The notes below the pieces were generated by a model. That model had not been told where the DNA came from, made no database searches, and worked only from the letters and a program-made list of their open reading frames with translations. Positions 43,168 through 52,253 of a stretch of 64,000 bases of DNA are shown piece after piece. Origin of the DNA: Bacteroidales bacterium UBA5219 (GTDB lineage: Bacteria; Bacteroidota; Bacteroidia; Bacteroidales; ML635J-15); the NCBI GenBank assembly GCA_002412425.1, contig DHVB01000031.1, positions 16,657-80,656 on the forward strand, in the 5' to 3' direction. The translations under genes and the position numbers were made by a program. How positions within the stretch are numbered: the stretch's first letter is position 1; each line of letters opens with the position of its first letter.

Positions 43168-43746
43168 ATGAGAATTTTTCAAATTCAAATTGCTTTAAAA
43201 GGGTTTAGACCAAAAATCTGGAGAAGAATATTAGTTCCTGAAAATGTATTATTACCCGATTTTCATAAAATTATTCAAACAACAATGGGTTGGACAAATT
43301 CTCATTTGCACCATTTTGTCAAAGGTAGATCATATTATGTACATAAGACAGAAGATGATGTTTTTGTGGGTAATAATAGTGATATTGATTATGCAAAAAT
43401 TAAAATTTCAGACTTACTTAGTTTCGAAAAGGATAAAATTATTTATGAATATGATTTTGGTGATGACTGGGAGCATGATATTGTGTTAGAAAAAATTCTT
43501 CCGTATGATAATAAATTAGTTTATCCGATTTGTGTAAAAGGCAAAATGAATTGTCCACCCGAAGACTGCGGAGGAGTTCTCGGGTATGCATACATGTTAG
43601 AGGTGATAAAAGATCCAGAACATGAAGATTATGAAGAGCTTAGAGATTGGTTAGGAGAAGAATTTGATCCAGAATTTTTTGACATTGACACTGTAAATGA
43701 ATTATTAAAAAGAAAAGATTTTGGGTGTCTAGATTTATTTTATTAG
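43168..43746 (+). CDS. plasmid pRiA4b ORF-3 family protein
   Basis: A 192-residue protein with the PF07929 pattern: QIQIALKGFRPKIWRRILVPENVLLPDFHKIIQTTMGW, HLHHFVKG, YEYDFGDDWEHDIVLEKIL near residues 92-110 and CPPEDCGGVLGYAYMLEVI near 131-149. The family is common on plasmids and in accessory islands and its function is unknown. It stands alone, with 180 bases to the next gene, and its neighbours are defence genes. Confidence 0.9.
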   Translation: MRIFQIQIALKGFRPKIWRRILVPENVLLPDFHKIIQTTMGWTNSHLHHFVKGRSYYVHKTEDDVFVGNNSDIDYAKIKISDLLSFEKDKIIYEYDFGDDWEHDIVLEKILPYDNKLVYPICVKGKMNCPPEDCGGVLGYAYMLEVIKDPEHEDYEELRDWLGEEFDPEFFDIDTVNELLKRKDFGCLDLFY

Positions 43747-43851
43747 CAATAACTACTTATATTTGTAGTATAGAATTTTACGTTTGAATGACTTTTCATA
43801 TAAAGCTTAGCTTTTATTTTTAACCACCTAAAAACCTAATCTATAATTTAA

Positions 43852-43917
43852 AATCTAAAAATTATTTTACTATATTTGTGAAATGAAAATGTTGTATTTA
43901 TTAATTGAATCTACATT
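43852..43917. repeat. 66-bp direct repeat, left copy
   Basis: This stretch recurs at 49163-49228 with about three mismatches, exactly 5311 bases away. It contains a TATATTTG box (43871-43878), so it may act as the promoter of the operon starting at 43927. The two copies bracket the nuclease-methylase-helicase genes. Confidence 0.88.
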
Positions 43918-43926
43918 GACGAAGAA

Positions 43927-44841
43927 ATGAAAATAGATAAAAATCTGAAAAACAAAAAAGTAGAACTTTTGCAATACTATCGCAGTCGAGCAGAAGAATT
44001 TTTAAGTGAAATAAAACTTACTTATGGCAATACCCAATATAGAGAACAAGCATCTGCTATTAACAAATCACTCATAGAAACTAAAGATATTTTGTTGGCA
44101 ACACTTTTGCAGATAGCAGAAAATGAGAAGTGGACAAATAGGGAAAAACTCGAAAGTATTCTAATGATCACTTATACAAATTACATTGTAATGCTTGAAT
44201 CAAGAAATAATGTTTGGTCCTATGAATATATGACATTTTCAAGAAGAATTGGCGAATTATGGGAACCTTTTTGTAAACTTTGTTTTGCTTATCCTATTAA
44301 TAAAATTCAACTATTCATACCACCATTATTTTCTGAAGTTAAAAAGAAATTATCAGATGAAATAGAGGCGTATATTGATAAATTGAAAATATCAAAAGAA
44401 GAAAAAAAACAATTAAAAAAGTATTATTACAAAGTTTGGGGACTTGTAACATCGGGAGAAATAAAACTTGAGTTAGATTTACATTTTATCTATAATAATC
44501 AAAAAATTGTTGTTGATTTTAAAAGTGGGTTTGGCTCAAACGAAAAAGGAAATACAAACAGACTTCTTTTGGTTGCTAGTATTTATAAAAACTTAGAAGA
44601 AAATTATAAATGCATGATTTTTGTTAGAGCGAATGAAAATAATCATTATTTTCAAACACTCAAGAACTCAGGTATTTGGGATGCTTTTAGTGGAGCAGAA
44701 GCATATAATCAAATGAATATTTTTTCTGGGTTTGATATTAAAAATTGGATTGAACTTAATGTTAATTGGGAGAAAGATTTCAAAAAAGAAACAATGCAAT
44801 TTTTTAAACAAAACAATCTTGACCAATACTTAATTTGGTAA
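43927..44841 (+). CDS. probable PD-(D/E)xK restriction endonuclease
   Basis: I do not recognise a named family, but residues ~178-215 (IKLELDLHFIYNNQKIVVDFKSGFGSNEKGNTNRL) show a D...DxK pattern with a following conserved-looking loop, as in PD-(D/E)xK nucleases. RRIGELWEPFCKL near residue 99 could supply the Glu of the fold. The N-terminal half is helical. Length 304 residues. The next gene, an N6-methylase, starts inside the stop (TAATG), so the two are coupled like a restriction and a modification gene. The nuclease role is a strong inference, not proven. Confidence 0.6.
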   Translation: MKIDKNLKNKKVELLQYYRSRAEEFLSEIKLTYGNTQYREQASAINKSLIETKDILLATLLQIAENEKWTNREKLESILMITYTNYIVMLESRNNVWSYEYMTFSRRIGELWEPFCKLCFAYPINKIQLFIPPLFSEVKKKLSDEIEAYIDKLKISKEEKKQLKKYYYKVWGLVTSGEIKLELDLHFIYNNQKIVVDFKSGFGSNEKGNTNRLLLVASIYKNLEENYKCMIFVRANENNHYFQTLKNSGIWDAFSGAEAYNQMNIFSGFDIKNWIELNVNWEKDFKKETMQFFKQNNLDQYLIW

Positions 44842-46355
44842 TGTTTCAGGAAGCAAGAAAATATCAGGCATTTTATACCAAATCAACTCCGATTGTTGAT
44901 TATATGGTGCAAAACTTATCATTAAAATCTGATGATAGAATATTAGAACCATGCGGAGGCGATGGGGTCTTTGTAGAATCAATTATTGATAAAAATGAAT
45001 ATGCATATGTTGATATTTATGAATTGAATGAAAAATCTATAAAAATATTAAATAAAAAATTTTCATATTTACCTAATGTAAGAATAAAACATAGCGACAC
45101 GCTTTTAGACGAAGAATTAATATTTAATTCAAGCTTTGGGGGAATTTATGACAAAATTATTGCAAATCCACCTTATGGAGCATGGCAGGATTATGAAAAA
45201 AGAGATGTTTTAAAGAAATTATTTCCAAATATCTATACAAAAGAAACTTATGGTTTATTCCTTTATAGGAGTATTGAACTATTGAGGGATAAAGGATTAC
45301 TCACTTTCATAATCCCTGACACATATTTAAATTTGCACATGCATAAAGCTTTGCGAAAGCATATTTTAAAAAAAACCAAAATAAAAGAACTTGCACTATT
45401 TCCATCTTCATTTTTCCCTGGTGTAAATTTTGGTTATGCAAATTTATCTATAATTACACTTGAGAAATGTTTTAACCAGAAAGAATGTTTAAATAATAAT
45501 TTCAAAATAATTAATGGATTCAAAAACGTAGAACAACTATCGGATATAAATTCGGAAACAGATTTAAATATAAAAATTTATCATCAAAAGGATATTTATA
45601 CAAACCCTGACCATGCATTTTTGATTTCTGATAATTTTGAAATAATAAATGCAATTAATAATTCAAAACTAAAAATAGGAGAAATTGCAAGTTGTGTAAC
45701 TGGCTTCTACTCAGGAGATGATAAAACATTTTTGCAAGTTAGTAATACGGATTTGAAAAATGCAAAAAATTATAATATAGTTAATCCTAATTCAATAAAT
45801 AGGGATTATCAAAATATTTCCAATTTACTTGATGGTATTAATGGGACAAAACATTTTATACCAATTGTTAAAGGTGGAAATGTAAAATACTTGAAGTCAG
45901 AAGGGTGGTTTATGAATTGGAGCAAGGAAGCTGTAAAGCATTATAAAACTGATAAGAAAGCAAGATTTCAAAACCCTCAATTTTATTTTAAATTTGGAAT
46001 AGGCGTACCAATGATTAGTAGCAGTAGCATTACTGCATCATTAATTGAATACAAATTATTTGATCAAAGTATTGTTGGAATCTTTCCAAAAGACGAAAGT
46101 TTAACGTATTATTTATTAGCATTTTTTAATTCGCCTACTTGTAATAAATTCATTCGAACAATAAATCCATCGGCAAATAATCCTGCCAATTATATCAAGA
46201 AAATTCCATTTATTATTCCTGAAAAACATGTTTTAAATTTAATAAATCAGAAAACAAGTGAAATTCTTAATTCAATTAAACAATTAGGGGGTTATAATGA
46301 TGATACTGAGAGGGAAATTTGGAGTATAATTGAAGAAATATATCAAATTGATTAA
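44841..46355 (+). CDS. N6-adenine DNA methyltransferase (TaqI/Eco57I-like)
   Basis: Motif I is seen as DDRILEPCGGDGVFVES near residues 30-46 and catalytic motif IV as IIANPPYGAW near 107-116. A recognition-type C-terminal domain runs from ~210 on, with KIGEIASCVTGFYSGDD, FIPIVKGGNVKYLKSEGWFMNW and PSANNPANYIKKIPFIIP. The length of 504 residues suits a stand-alone modification enzyme that also recognises DNA. I use the ATG at 44841, overlapping the nuclease stop; a TTG at 44835 would add two residues. The helicase gene starts 15 bases after it. Confidence 0.88.
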   Translation: MFQEARKYQAFYTKSTPIVDYMVQNLSLKSDDRILEPCGGDGVFVESIIDKNEYAYVDIYELNEKSIKILNKKFSYLPNVRIKHSDTLLDEELIFNSSFGGIYDKIIANPPYGAWQDYEKRDVLKKLFPNIYTKETYGLFLYRSIELLRDKGLLTFIIPDTYLNLHMHKALRKHILKKTKIKELALFPSSFFPGVNFGYANLSIITLEKCFNQKECLNNNFKIINGFKNVEQLSDINSETDLNIKIYHQKDIYTNPDHAFLISDNFEIINAINNSKLKIGEIASCVTGFYSGDDKTFLQVSNTDLKNAKNYNIVNPNSINRDYQNISNLLDGINGTKHFIPIVKGGNVKYLKSEGWFMNWSKEAVKHYKTDKKARFQNPQFYFKFGIGVPMISSSSITASLIEYKLFDQSIVGIFPKDESLTYYLLAFFNSPTCNKFIRTINPSANNPANYIKKIPFIIPEKHVLNLINQKTSEILNSIKQLGGYNDDTEREIWSIIEEIYQID

Positions 46356-46370
46356 ATACGCAACACTAAA

Positions 46371-49120
46371 TTGAAAGAATTTCCCAAAAATATAAATTTC
46401 AAATACAGCTGGAGAACTTATCAGAAAAGAGTTCTTGATGATTTAGAACAACATCTTGATGATAATCATTTGCATATTATTGCTCCACCAGGCTCAGGAA
46501 AAACTGTGCTTGGACTCGAAGTTGCTATTCGACTTAATAAACCAAGCTTGATTTTTGCTCCAACTATCGCAATTAGAAACCAATGGATTCAAAGACTTTG
46601 TGAACTATTTCTTCAAACAAACGAAATGCCCGACTGGATTTCTATAGATATAAAAAATCCAAAATTTCTTACAGTTGTTACTTATCAGGCTCTTCATGCA
46701 GCAGTAACAAACACCATTGTTGAAGAAGATTCAGAAATTCTTGATGCAGATGAGGATTTTGAAAACGGCGAAAATGAAAAAACTGTAAAAATTATTGATG
46801 CTACAGATATTGTAAACTCACTTAAAGACAAAGGTGTGAAAACTATTGTTGTTGATGAGGCACATCATTTAAAAAATGAATGGTGGAAATGTCTTAATGT
46901 AGTTAAAAAAGCTTTAAAACCTACAATAGTTGGATTAACAGCAACTCCTCCTTATGAGTTTCTTATACTGAGTGGCAAAGATATATTGATTTAAATGGTC
47001 CTGTCGATGCTGAAATATCTGTCCCAGAACTTGTTGCTGAAAATGATTTGTGTCCTCATCAAGATTATATTTATTTATCAGAACCTACTGAGGAAGAATT
47101 TTCAATAATTCAAAACCAAAGAAACAAAACACAAAATATTTATGAAGAAATAAAAAACGATGAGGTATTAATAAAAGCTCTAACCAATCATAAAATTTTC
47201 CTAAACCCTTCTGAAAACCTCGAATGGATATATAATAATCTTGAATATTATTCCTCAGTATTAATTTTTCTAAATTCTATAGGCAAATTTGTTACAAAAG
47301 ACCATTTAAAAGTAATTGATACTAAGAAATTTACATTGCCAGAGCTAAATTATGAATGGCTTGAAATTCTTCTATCGTTTTACCTTTTTGAAGATAAAGA
47401 AAACTTTACTGCTTATGAAGATCACAAAGAAAAACTGATAAATAAATTAAAGAGAAATGGATTAATTGAGAGAAAAAGAATAAATTTCCAGTATAATCAA
47501 AAAGTAGATCGTTTGATTAGCACATCGTTGAGCAAATTACAAAGCATAAAGACTATTGTAGATGTTGAGTATAGTGTGTTAAGAAACAATCTGAGAATGG
47601 TAATTCTTACGGATTATATTCGCAAGGAATTTTTGATTAATGAAAGTCAAAACAATTTAGTTTTAAATAAAATAGGCGTATTGCCAATATTTGAACAACT
47701 TAGAAGAGCTAATGATAAAAATATAAAATTAGGAATTCTTTCTGGTTCTTTAGTTGTGATACCAAAAACAGCAACAAAAGCTCTTACAGAAGCTTCACAG
47801 AAATTAGGTATTGAAAATCTTTCGTTTTCAAATTTAGCTTACGACAATAATTATTTAATTGTAAACTCCAACGAAAGTATTAAGCACAACATTGTACATT
47901 TAATTACTCAAATATTTGAGCAAGGAGAAATAGAAGTTCTTATTGGTACAAAATCATTATTAGGAGAAGGTTGGGACGCTTCAACTTTAAATTCTTTAAT
48001 TTTGGCAAGTTTTGTAGGTTCTTATGTTCTTTCAAATCAAATGCGAGGTAGAGCAATACGTTCTGATAGAAAGAATCCAAATAAAACAGGCAATATTTGG
48101 CATTTAGTTTGTGTTGACCATACAGCAAATGACGGAGGTAGTGATTTGCATTTAATGAAAAGACGTTTTAAATCTTTTGTTGGTATAAACAATAAAAAAG
48201 AAGTTTTTGTAGAAAATGGAATTGACAGACTAAATCTGCCTAAAAATTTTACAGACTTAGAGCTTGCAAATTATAATAAACAAACTATTCAAATAGCAAG
48301 TCAGAGAGAAAATTTAAAAAAGAAATGGAGCGATGCACTGTTAAATGGTGTTAATATTGTAGAAGAAATAAAAGTTCCATTTCCTGATGATAAGGATTAC
48401 AAAAAGTTAATATCATTATACTATTACAAAACTATTGCTTACCTTTTTGCAACATTGGGAGCAAGTTTATTTGTCTTTTTTAAAACTTTTTTAGAAACTT
48501 TAGGCAGATCAATATCAAATATTCGTTCTATGAACGATTTATTTGCATTTATAATGGTTTTTGGTATTATTGGCGTTCTTTTGTTTGGGTGGCAGTTTTA
48601 TAGAACTTTTCGGATATACATTAAGTATAGAGACATTTCTAAAGATGCTCATCAAATTGGAGAAGCTTTGTTAGAATCGCTTGTAAAGGTTGGAGCAATA
48701 CAAACTGAGTATTCAAAATTGTTTGTGAAAACCTCAATTGACGATATTGGAGCTATTTATTGCCATCTTGATGGAGGTACGACATACGAAAAATCTTTGT
48801 TTATAAAGGCTATGCAAGAAATATTAGCAAATATTGATAATCCTCGATATTTAATTATTAGAAAAAGTTTGTTTTTAAAAATAATATCTCAAAAAGATTA
48901 TCATTCTGTACCAGAAATACTTGGTCAAAACAAAAAATCAGCCGAATATTTCGCAAGACAATGGAAAAGATTTGTTGGCTCATGCAAATTGATTTATACA
49001 AGAACAATTGAAGGAAGAAAAATACTATTAAAATCGCGACTAAACTCCCTCGCTTCAGAATTTGAAGAAAAAACAGAAAGAATAAATACAAATAAGATAA
49101 ATACTAAATTGAGGAGATAG
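46371..49120 (+). pseudogene. DEAD/DEAH helicase with membrane segments, single-base frameshift
   Basis: An SF2 helicase broken by one apparent missing base near 46955. The first part (46371-46994, TTG start) holds IIAPPGSGKTVLGL (Walker A), VVDEAHHL (DEAH box) and GLTATPPYE. The second phase continues SYTEWQRYIDLNGPVDAEI and on to GTKSLLGEGWDAS and QMRGRAIRSDR (motifs V-VI near 48030). Then come two hydrophobic helices (YLFATLGASLFVFF around 48440 and FIMVFGIIGVLLFGWQF around 48560) and a C-terminal domain. Rejoined, it would have about 917 residues. A membrane-anchored helicase beside a nuclease and a methylase is unusual. The indel is not in a long homopolymer, so phase variation is less likely than mutation or assembly error. 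Confidence 0.8.
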
Positions 49121-49162
49121 TGGTGAGTTGTGGGGATTTTTAAAAACAAGATTTTAGCGTAT

Positions 49163-49228
49163 AATCTAAAAATTATTTTACTATATTTGTGAAATGAAAA
49201 TGTTGCATTTACTAATTGAATCTAAATT
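49163..49228. repeat. 66-bp direct repeat, right copy
   Basis: The right copy of the repeat at 43852-43917, with about three substitutions. It also contains TATATTTG (49182-49189). It ends just before the leader of the next outer-membrane gene. Confidence 0.88.
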
Positions 49229-49271
49229 ATAATAAAAAACTCAAATAAATTTTTTTATATTTAAAAAAGAC

Positions 49272-49279
49272 TATATTTG
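49272..49279 (+). promoter_or_regulatory. candidate -7 element for small barrel gene
   Basis: TATATTTG lies 18 bases before the ATG at 49298, the usual distance for a Bacteroidota promoter. Confidence 0.45.
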
Positions 49280-49297
49280 TATTTATTGAAAATTATT

Positions 49298-49798
49298 ATG
49301 AGTATGAAAAAAGCATTTTTAATTTTGATATTTTGTGTTTTTGCAAGTTTTGCATCTAAAGCTCAGTTTAGTGGGTTTGTTGATTTAAAAATACCGACAG
49401 CCGAAAATTCTGTTCCTTTTTTTGGTCCTGGTGTGCAGTATCTTCATGAATTAGAAAATGGTTTGAGTATAGGTGGATTAGTTGCTTATCGCCAAAGATT
49501 AGATTTTAACAGTTTTAGTGGTAATATTCCTATTATGCTTGTTTCTAGATATTATACTAGCGGTAGGGGCAGAGGATTTTATCCTCAAGTAGGTGTAGGT
49601 TTTAACACAACATTTAGAATATATAAAAATAAATTACTAAACCGAACAGACTCATATTCGATAACATGTTTTTCGTATGTAGCTGGTATAGGCGGAAAAT
49701 TCAAAAACAATTTAGATATATCTGCACATTTCGAAGGATATGTTCTAAATGCAAAACATAGTGGAGCTATTTTGTTAAGGGTTGGATTTGGAATTTGA
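49298..49798 (+). CDS. small outer-membrane barrel protein, copy 1
   Basis: A signal peptide (MSMKKAFLILIFCVFASFASKAQ) is followed by a short barrel-like protein of 166 residues with GPGVQYLHELENGLSIGGLVAYRQRLDF, NIPIMLVSRYYTSGRGRGFYPQVGVGFN and GIGGKFKNNLDISAHFEGYVLN, ending in LLRVGFGI. It is clearly a paralogue of the next gene: the segments IPIM...RYY, FEG and LRVG align along the whole length. I chose the ATG at 49298 because the signal peptide starts there; a TTG at 49277 adds seven residues. Function unknown. Confidence 0.7.
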   Translation: MSMKKAFLILIFCVFASFASKAQFSGFVDLKIPTAENSVPFFGPGVQYLHELENGLSIGGLVAYRQRLDFNSFSGNIPIMLVSRYYTSGRGRGFYPQVGVGFNTTFRIYKNKLLNRTDSYSITCFSYVAGIGGKFKNNLDISAHFEGYVLNAKHSGAILLRVGFGI

Positions 49799-49853
49799 TA
49801 AAAAAAAGACCTGTTTTAATAAAAGTATGTATTAAATATTTGAAATTTTATAT

Positions 49854-50360
49854 ATGAAAAAAGTATTTTTAATTTCTATTTTTTGTATTTTTATAAGTTT
49901 TACATCTGTGTCCCAAGAAGCGAGCGGAAATGTAGATTTTGTAATTCCTACATATTCCGGCGCAGATCCTTCTTTAGGAGTAGGATTATTGTATCTTTAT
50001 GACTTAGACAATGGCATTAACATTGGTGGATATACTGCTTATCGTCAAATGTTGAATTTTAAAGGATATTTTTCTAATATTCCAATAATGTTTATTGCTA
50101 GATATTATATAAATGGTGGAAGTAGTGGACTTTATCCTCAAATAGGTTTAGGTGCAGACTATTCGATTGCAGTAATTAAATACAAATGGTGGGAAAATCT
50201 TGTTTACAAAGTTTCCTCTTCAGCTATATCTTTTGCATATTCAGTAGGCTTAGGTGGAAAATTAAAAAACAATTTAGATTTATCCGGACATTTCGAAGGG
50301 CGTGTATATAAAAACAATCATAGAGGATATGTCGTATTGAGAGTGGGATATTGGTTTTAA
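49854..50360 (+). CDS. small outer-membrane barrel protein, copy 2
   Basis: 168 residues with a signal peptide (MKKVFLISIFCIFISFTSVSQ) and the same layout as the gene before it: GVGLLYLYDLDNGINIGGYTAYRQMLNF, NIPIMFIARYYINGGSSGLYPQIGLGADY, GLGGKLKNNLDLSGHFEGRVY and a final VVLRVGYWF. The pair comes from a tandem duplication with substantial divergence. They are 55 bases apart and probably co-transcribed. Function unknown. Confidence 0.7.
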   Translation: MKKVFLISIFCIFISFTSVSQEASGNVDFVIPTYSGADPSLGVGLLYLYDLDNGINIGGYTAYRQMLNFKGYFSNIPIMFIARYYINGGSSGLYPQIGLGADYSIAVIKYKWWENLVYKVSSSAISFAYSVGLGGKLKNNLDLSGHFEGRVYKNNHRGYVVLRVGYWF

Positions 50361-50369
50361 GAATATCAG

Positions 50370-50456
50370 TTAAAAGTTTATAAAGTTCGTAAAGTTCGTA
50401 AAGTTTGTAAAGTTTGTAAAGTCGCTTCGACTTTCAACTTTTAACTTTTAACTGAA
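50370..50456. repeat. 9-bp tandem repeat, AAAGTTYGT family
   Basis: Units of AAAGTTCGT/AAAGTTTGT repeat about six times, followed by an inverted CTTTCAACTTTTAACTTTTAACTG-like end, pointing to a hairpin. Related runs are near 19466, at 56520-56578 (opposite strand), 58252-58290 and 58501. Confidence 0.8.
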
Positions 50457-51509
50457 TTATTTCCCGTACATTTTTTCGTAATAGCTTTTGTAATCGCCTG
50501 ATACTATGCGATTTAGCCATTCTTGATTTTGTAAATACCAATCAACAGTTTTTTCTAGTCCTTCTTCAAATTGTAAAGATGGTTCCCAGCCAAGTTCTTT
50601 CATTAGTTTTGAGCTATCGATTGCATAACGCAAATCATGTCCTGCACGGTCTTTAACAAAAGTGATTAGCGAAGCTGATTTTCCTTCTTCTCTGCCAAGT
50701 TTTTTGTCCATAACTTTGCAAAGTACTTTTATCAAATCAATATTTTGCCACTCATTATTTCCGCCAATGTTGTAAGTATCGCCAAGTTTTCCTTTATGGA
50801 AAATTATATCTATAGCTCTTGCGTGGTCGTGAACATAAAGCCAGTCGCGAACATTTTCGCCTTTTCCATAAATTGGAATTGGTTTCATGTTTTTAATATT
50901 GTTAATTGCTAAAGGAATTAGTTTTTCAGGAAATTGATTAGGACCGTAATTGTTTGAACAATTAGACAAAACAACAGGTAAATCAAAAGTGTGAAAATAT
51001 GCTCTTACCAAATGGTCTGAACTTGCTTTAGAAGCAGAATATGGCGAACGTGGATCATAGCTTGTTTCTTCTGTGAAAAAACCTTCTGCACCAAGCGAAC
51101 CATAAACTTCATCGGTAGAAATATGGTAAAAACGTTTTCCAGAAAAATTATCCTTCCAACAAGCACGAGAAGCATTTAATAAGTTTACAGTTCCTATAAT
51201 ATTTGTGAAAATAAATTCAGTTGGATTACTAATACTGCGGTCAACATGAGATTCTGCTGCTAGGTGAATTACACCATCGGGATTGTATTTATTAAAAACA
51301 GCATTTATAGCTTGCTCGTCAACTATATCTATTTTTTCAAATTTATAATTTGGTAATTTTTCAATATCTCTAAGGTTTTCTAAATTTCCAGCATAAGTTA
51401 AACTATCAATATTTACAATATTGTAGTTAGGATATTTTGTTACAAAAAGTCTAACAACATGAGAGCCAATAAAGCCAGCACCACCAGTAATAAAAATAGT
51501 TTTGTTCAT
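50457..51509 (-). CDS. rfbB: dTDP-glucose 4,6-dehydratase
   Basis: RfbB makes dTDP-4-keto-6-deoxyglucose for surface polysaccharides such as rhamnose. NAD-binding GGAGFIGSHVVR is near residue 8, IHLAAESHVDRS near 79, HISTDEVYGSLG near 132 with the catalytic Asp-Glu, and YSASKASSDHLV near 160 with the YxxxK pair. VRDWLYVHDHARAI and NIGGNNEWQNIDLI follow. The conserved domain starts at the ATG at 51509 (350 residues), so I reject the 50-residue upstream extension. No other rfb genes lie nearby, though a methyltransferase gene is divergent to it. Confidence 0.95.
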   Translation of the reverse strand: MNKTIFITGGAGFIGSHVVRLFVTKYPNYNIVNIDSLTYAGNLENLRDIEKLPNYKFEKIDIVDEQAINAVFNKYNPDGVIHLAAESHVDRSISNPTEFIFTNIIGTVNLLNASRACWKDNFSGKRFYHISTDEVYGSLGAEGFFTEETSYDPRSPYSASKASSDHLVRAYFHTFDLPVVLSNCSNNYGPNQFPEKLIPLAINNIKNMKPIPIYGKGENVRDWLYVHDHARAIDIIFHKGKLGDTYNIGGNNEWQNIDLIKVLCKVMDKKLGREEGKSASLITFVKDRAGHDLRYAIDSSKLMKELGWEPSLQFEEGLEKTVDWYLQNQEWLNRIVSGDYKSYYEKMYGK

Positions 51510-51614
51510 AGTAAAAATTTTTTTAAAATTTAATTCGCTAAGATACAAATATTTAGTGAGGCTTACTAAAAATTTATAAAAAATCTTAATTTTGTAAATT
51601 AAAAAGGCTTTACT

Positions 51615-52253
51615 ATGTTTTGTCCACTTTGCAATAATGTTAATACAGAAGTTTTTCAAGAAGTAAATTCAAAACTTTATTATAAATGTTATAATTGTGA
51701 TTTGATATTTTTAGACAAAGCTCACTATTTGAATCAGGAAGAGGAAAAAAAGCGTTACAATTTTCATCAAAACTCACTTGAAAATCAAGGATATATCGAC
51801 TTTTTAAGTCAACTTATAAATCCTTTAAAAGAATTTTTAAAACCTACATTTCAAGGATTGGATTTTGGCTGTGGACCAAATTCCGTTTTAGCACAATTAA
51901 TGAATCAATATGGCTTTAGTTGCGATTTTTACGACCCCTATTTTTTCCCCAAATTAGTTAAAAACAAAACTTATAATTTTATAACAGCTACCGAATGTTT
52001 TGAGCATTTTTTTGAACCAAAAAAGGAAATTGAATTATTAATTTCATTATTAAAACCTAATTCTTATTTAGGAATTATGACAGAATTGCTTGCAGACGAA
52101 AGCAATTTCAAAAACTGGTATTACATTAAAGATCCCTCTCATGTTTGTTTTTACAGTTTAAAAAGTTTTGAATTTTTATGTAAAAAATATGGTTTTAAAA
52201 TGCTTTATACAGACAAAAAAAGGGTGGTAATTCTTATTTATCAGGGCGTTTAG
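51615..52253 (+). CDS. class I SAM-dependent methyltransferase with zinc-ribbon start
   Basis: The N-terminus has a CxxC...CxxC zinc-ribbon-like pattern (MFCPLCNN, then YYKCYNCDLIF). It is followed by the SAM-binding GLDFGCGPNSVLAQL near residue 85, FYDPYFFP, TATECFEHFFEP near 122-133 and a C-terminal domain. Length 212 residues. Such proteins are usually annotated as methyltransferase domain proteins with unknown, often small-molecule or sugar, substrates. Its end overlaps the convergent transporter gene by 20 bases. Confidence 0.8.
   Translation: MFCPLCNNVNTEVFQEVNSKLYYKCYNCDLIFLDKAHYLNQEEEKKRYNFHQNSLENQGYIDFLSQLINPLKEFLKPTFQGLDFGCGPNSVLAQLMNQYGFSCDFYDPYFFPKLVKNKTYNFITATECFEHFFEPKKEIELLISLLKPNSYLGIMTELLADESNFKNWYYIKDPSHVCFYSLKSFEFLCKKYGFKMLYTDKKRVVILIYQGV

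Noticed and set aside
50457..51659. RfbB starting at 51659
   Set aside because: The extra 50 residues are Lys/Phe/Ile-rich and precede the MNKTIFITGGAGFIG start; the upstream extension also overlaps the divergent methyltransferase gene.
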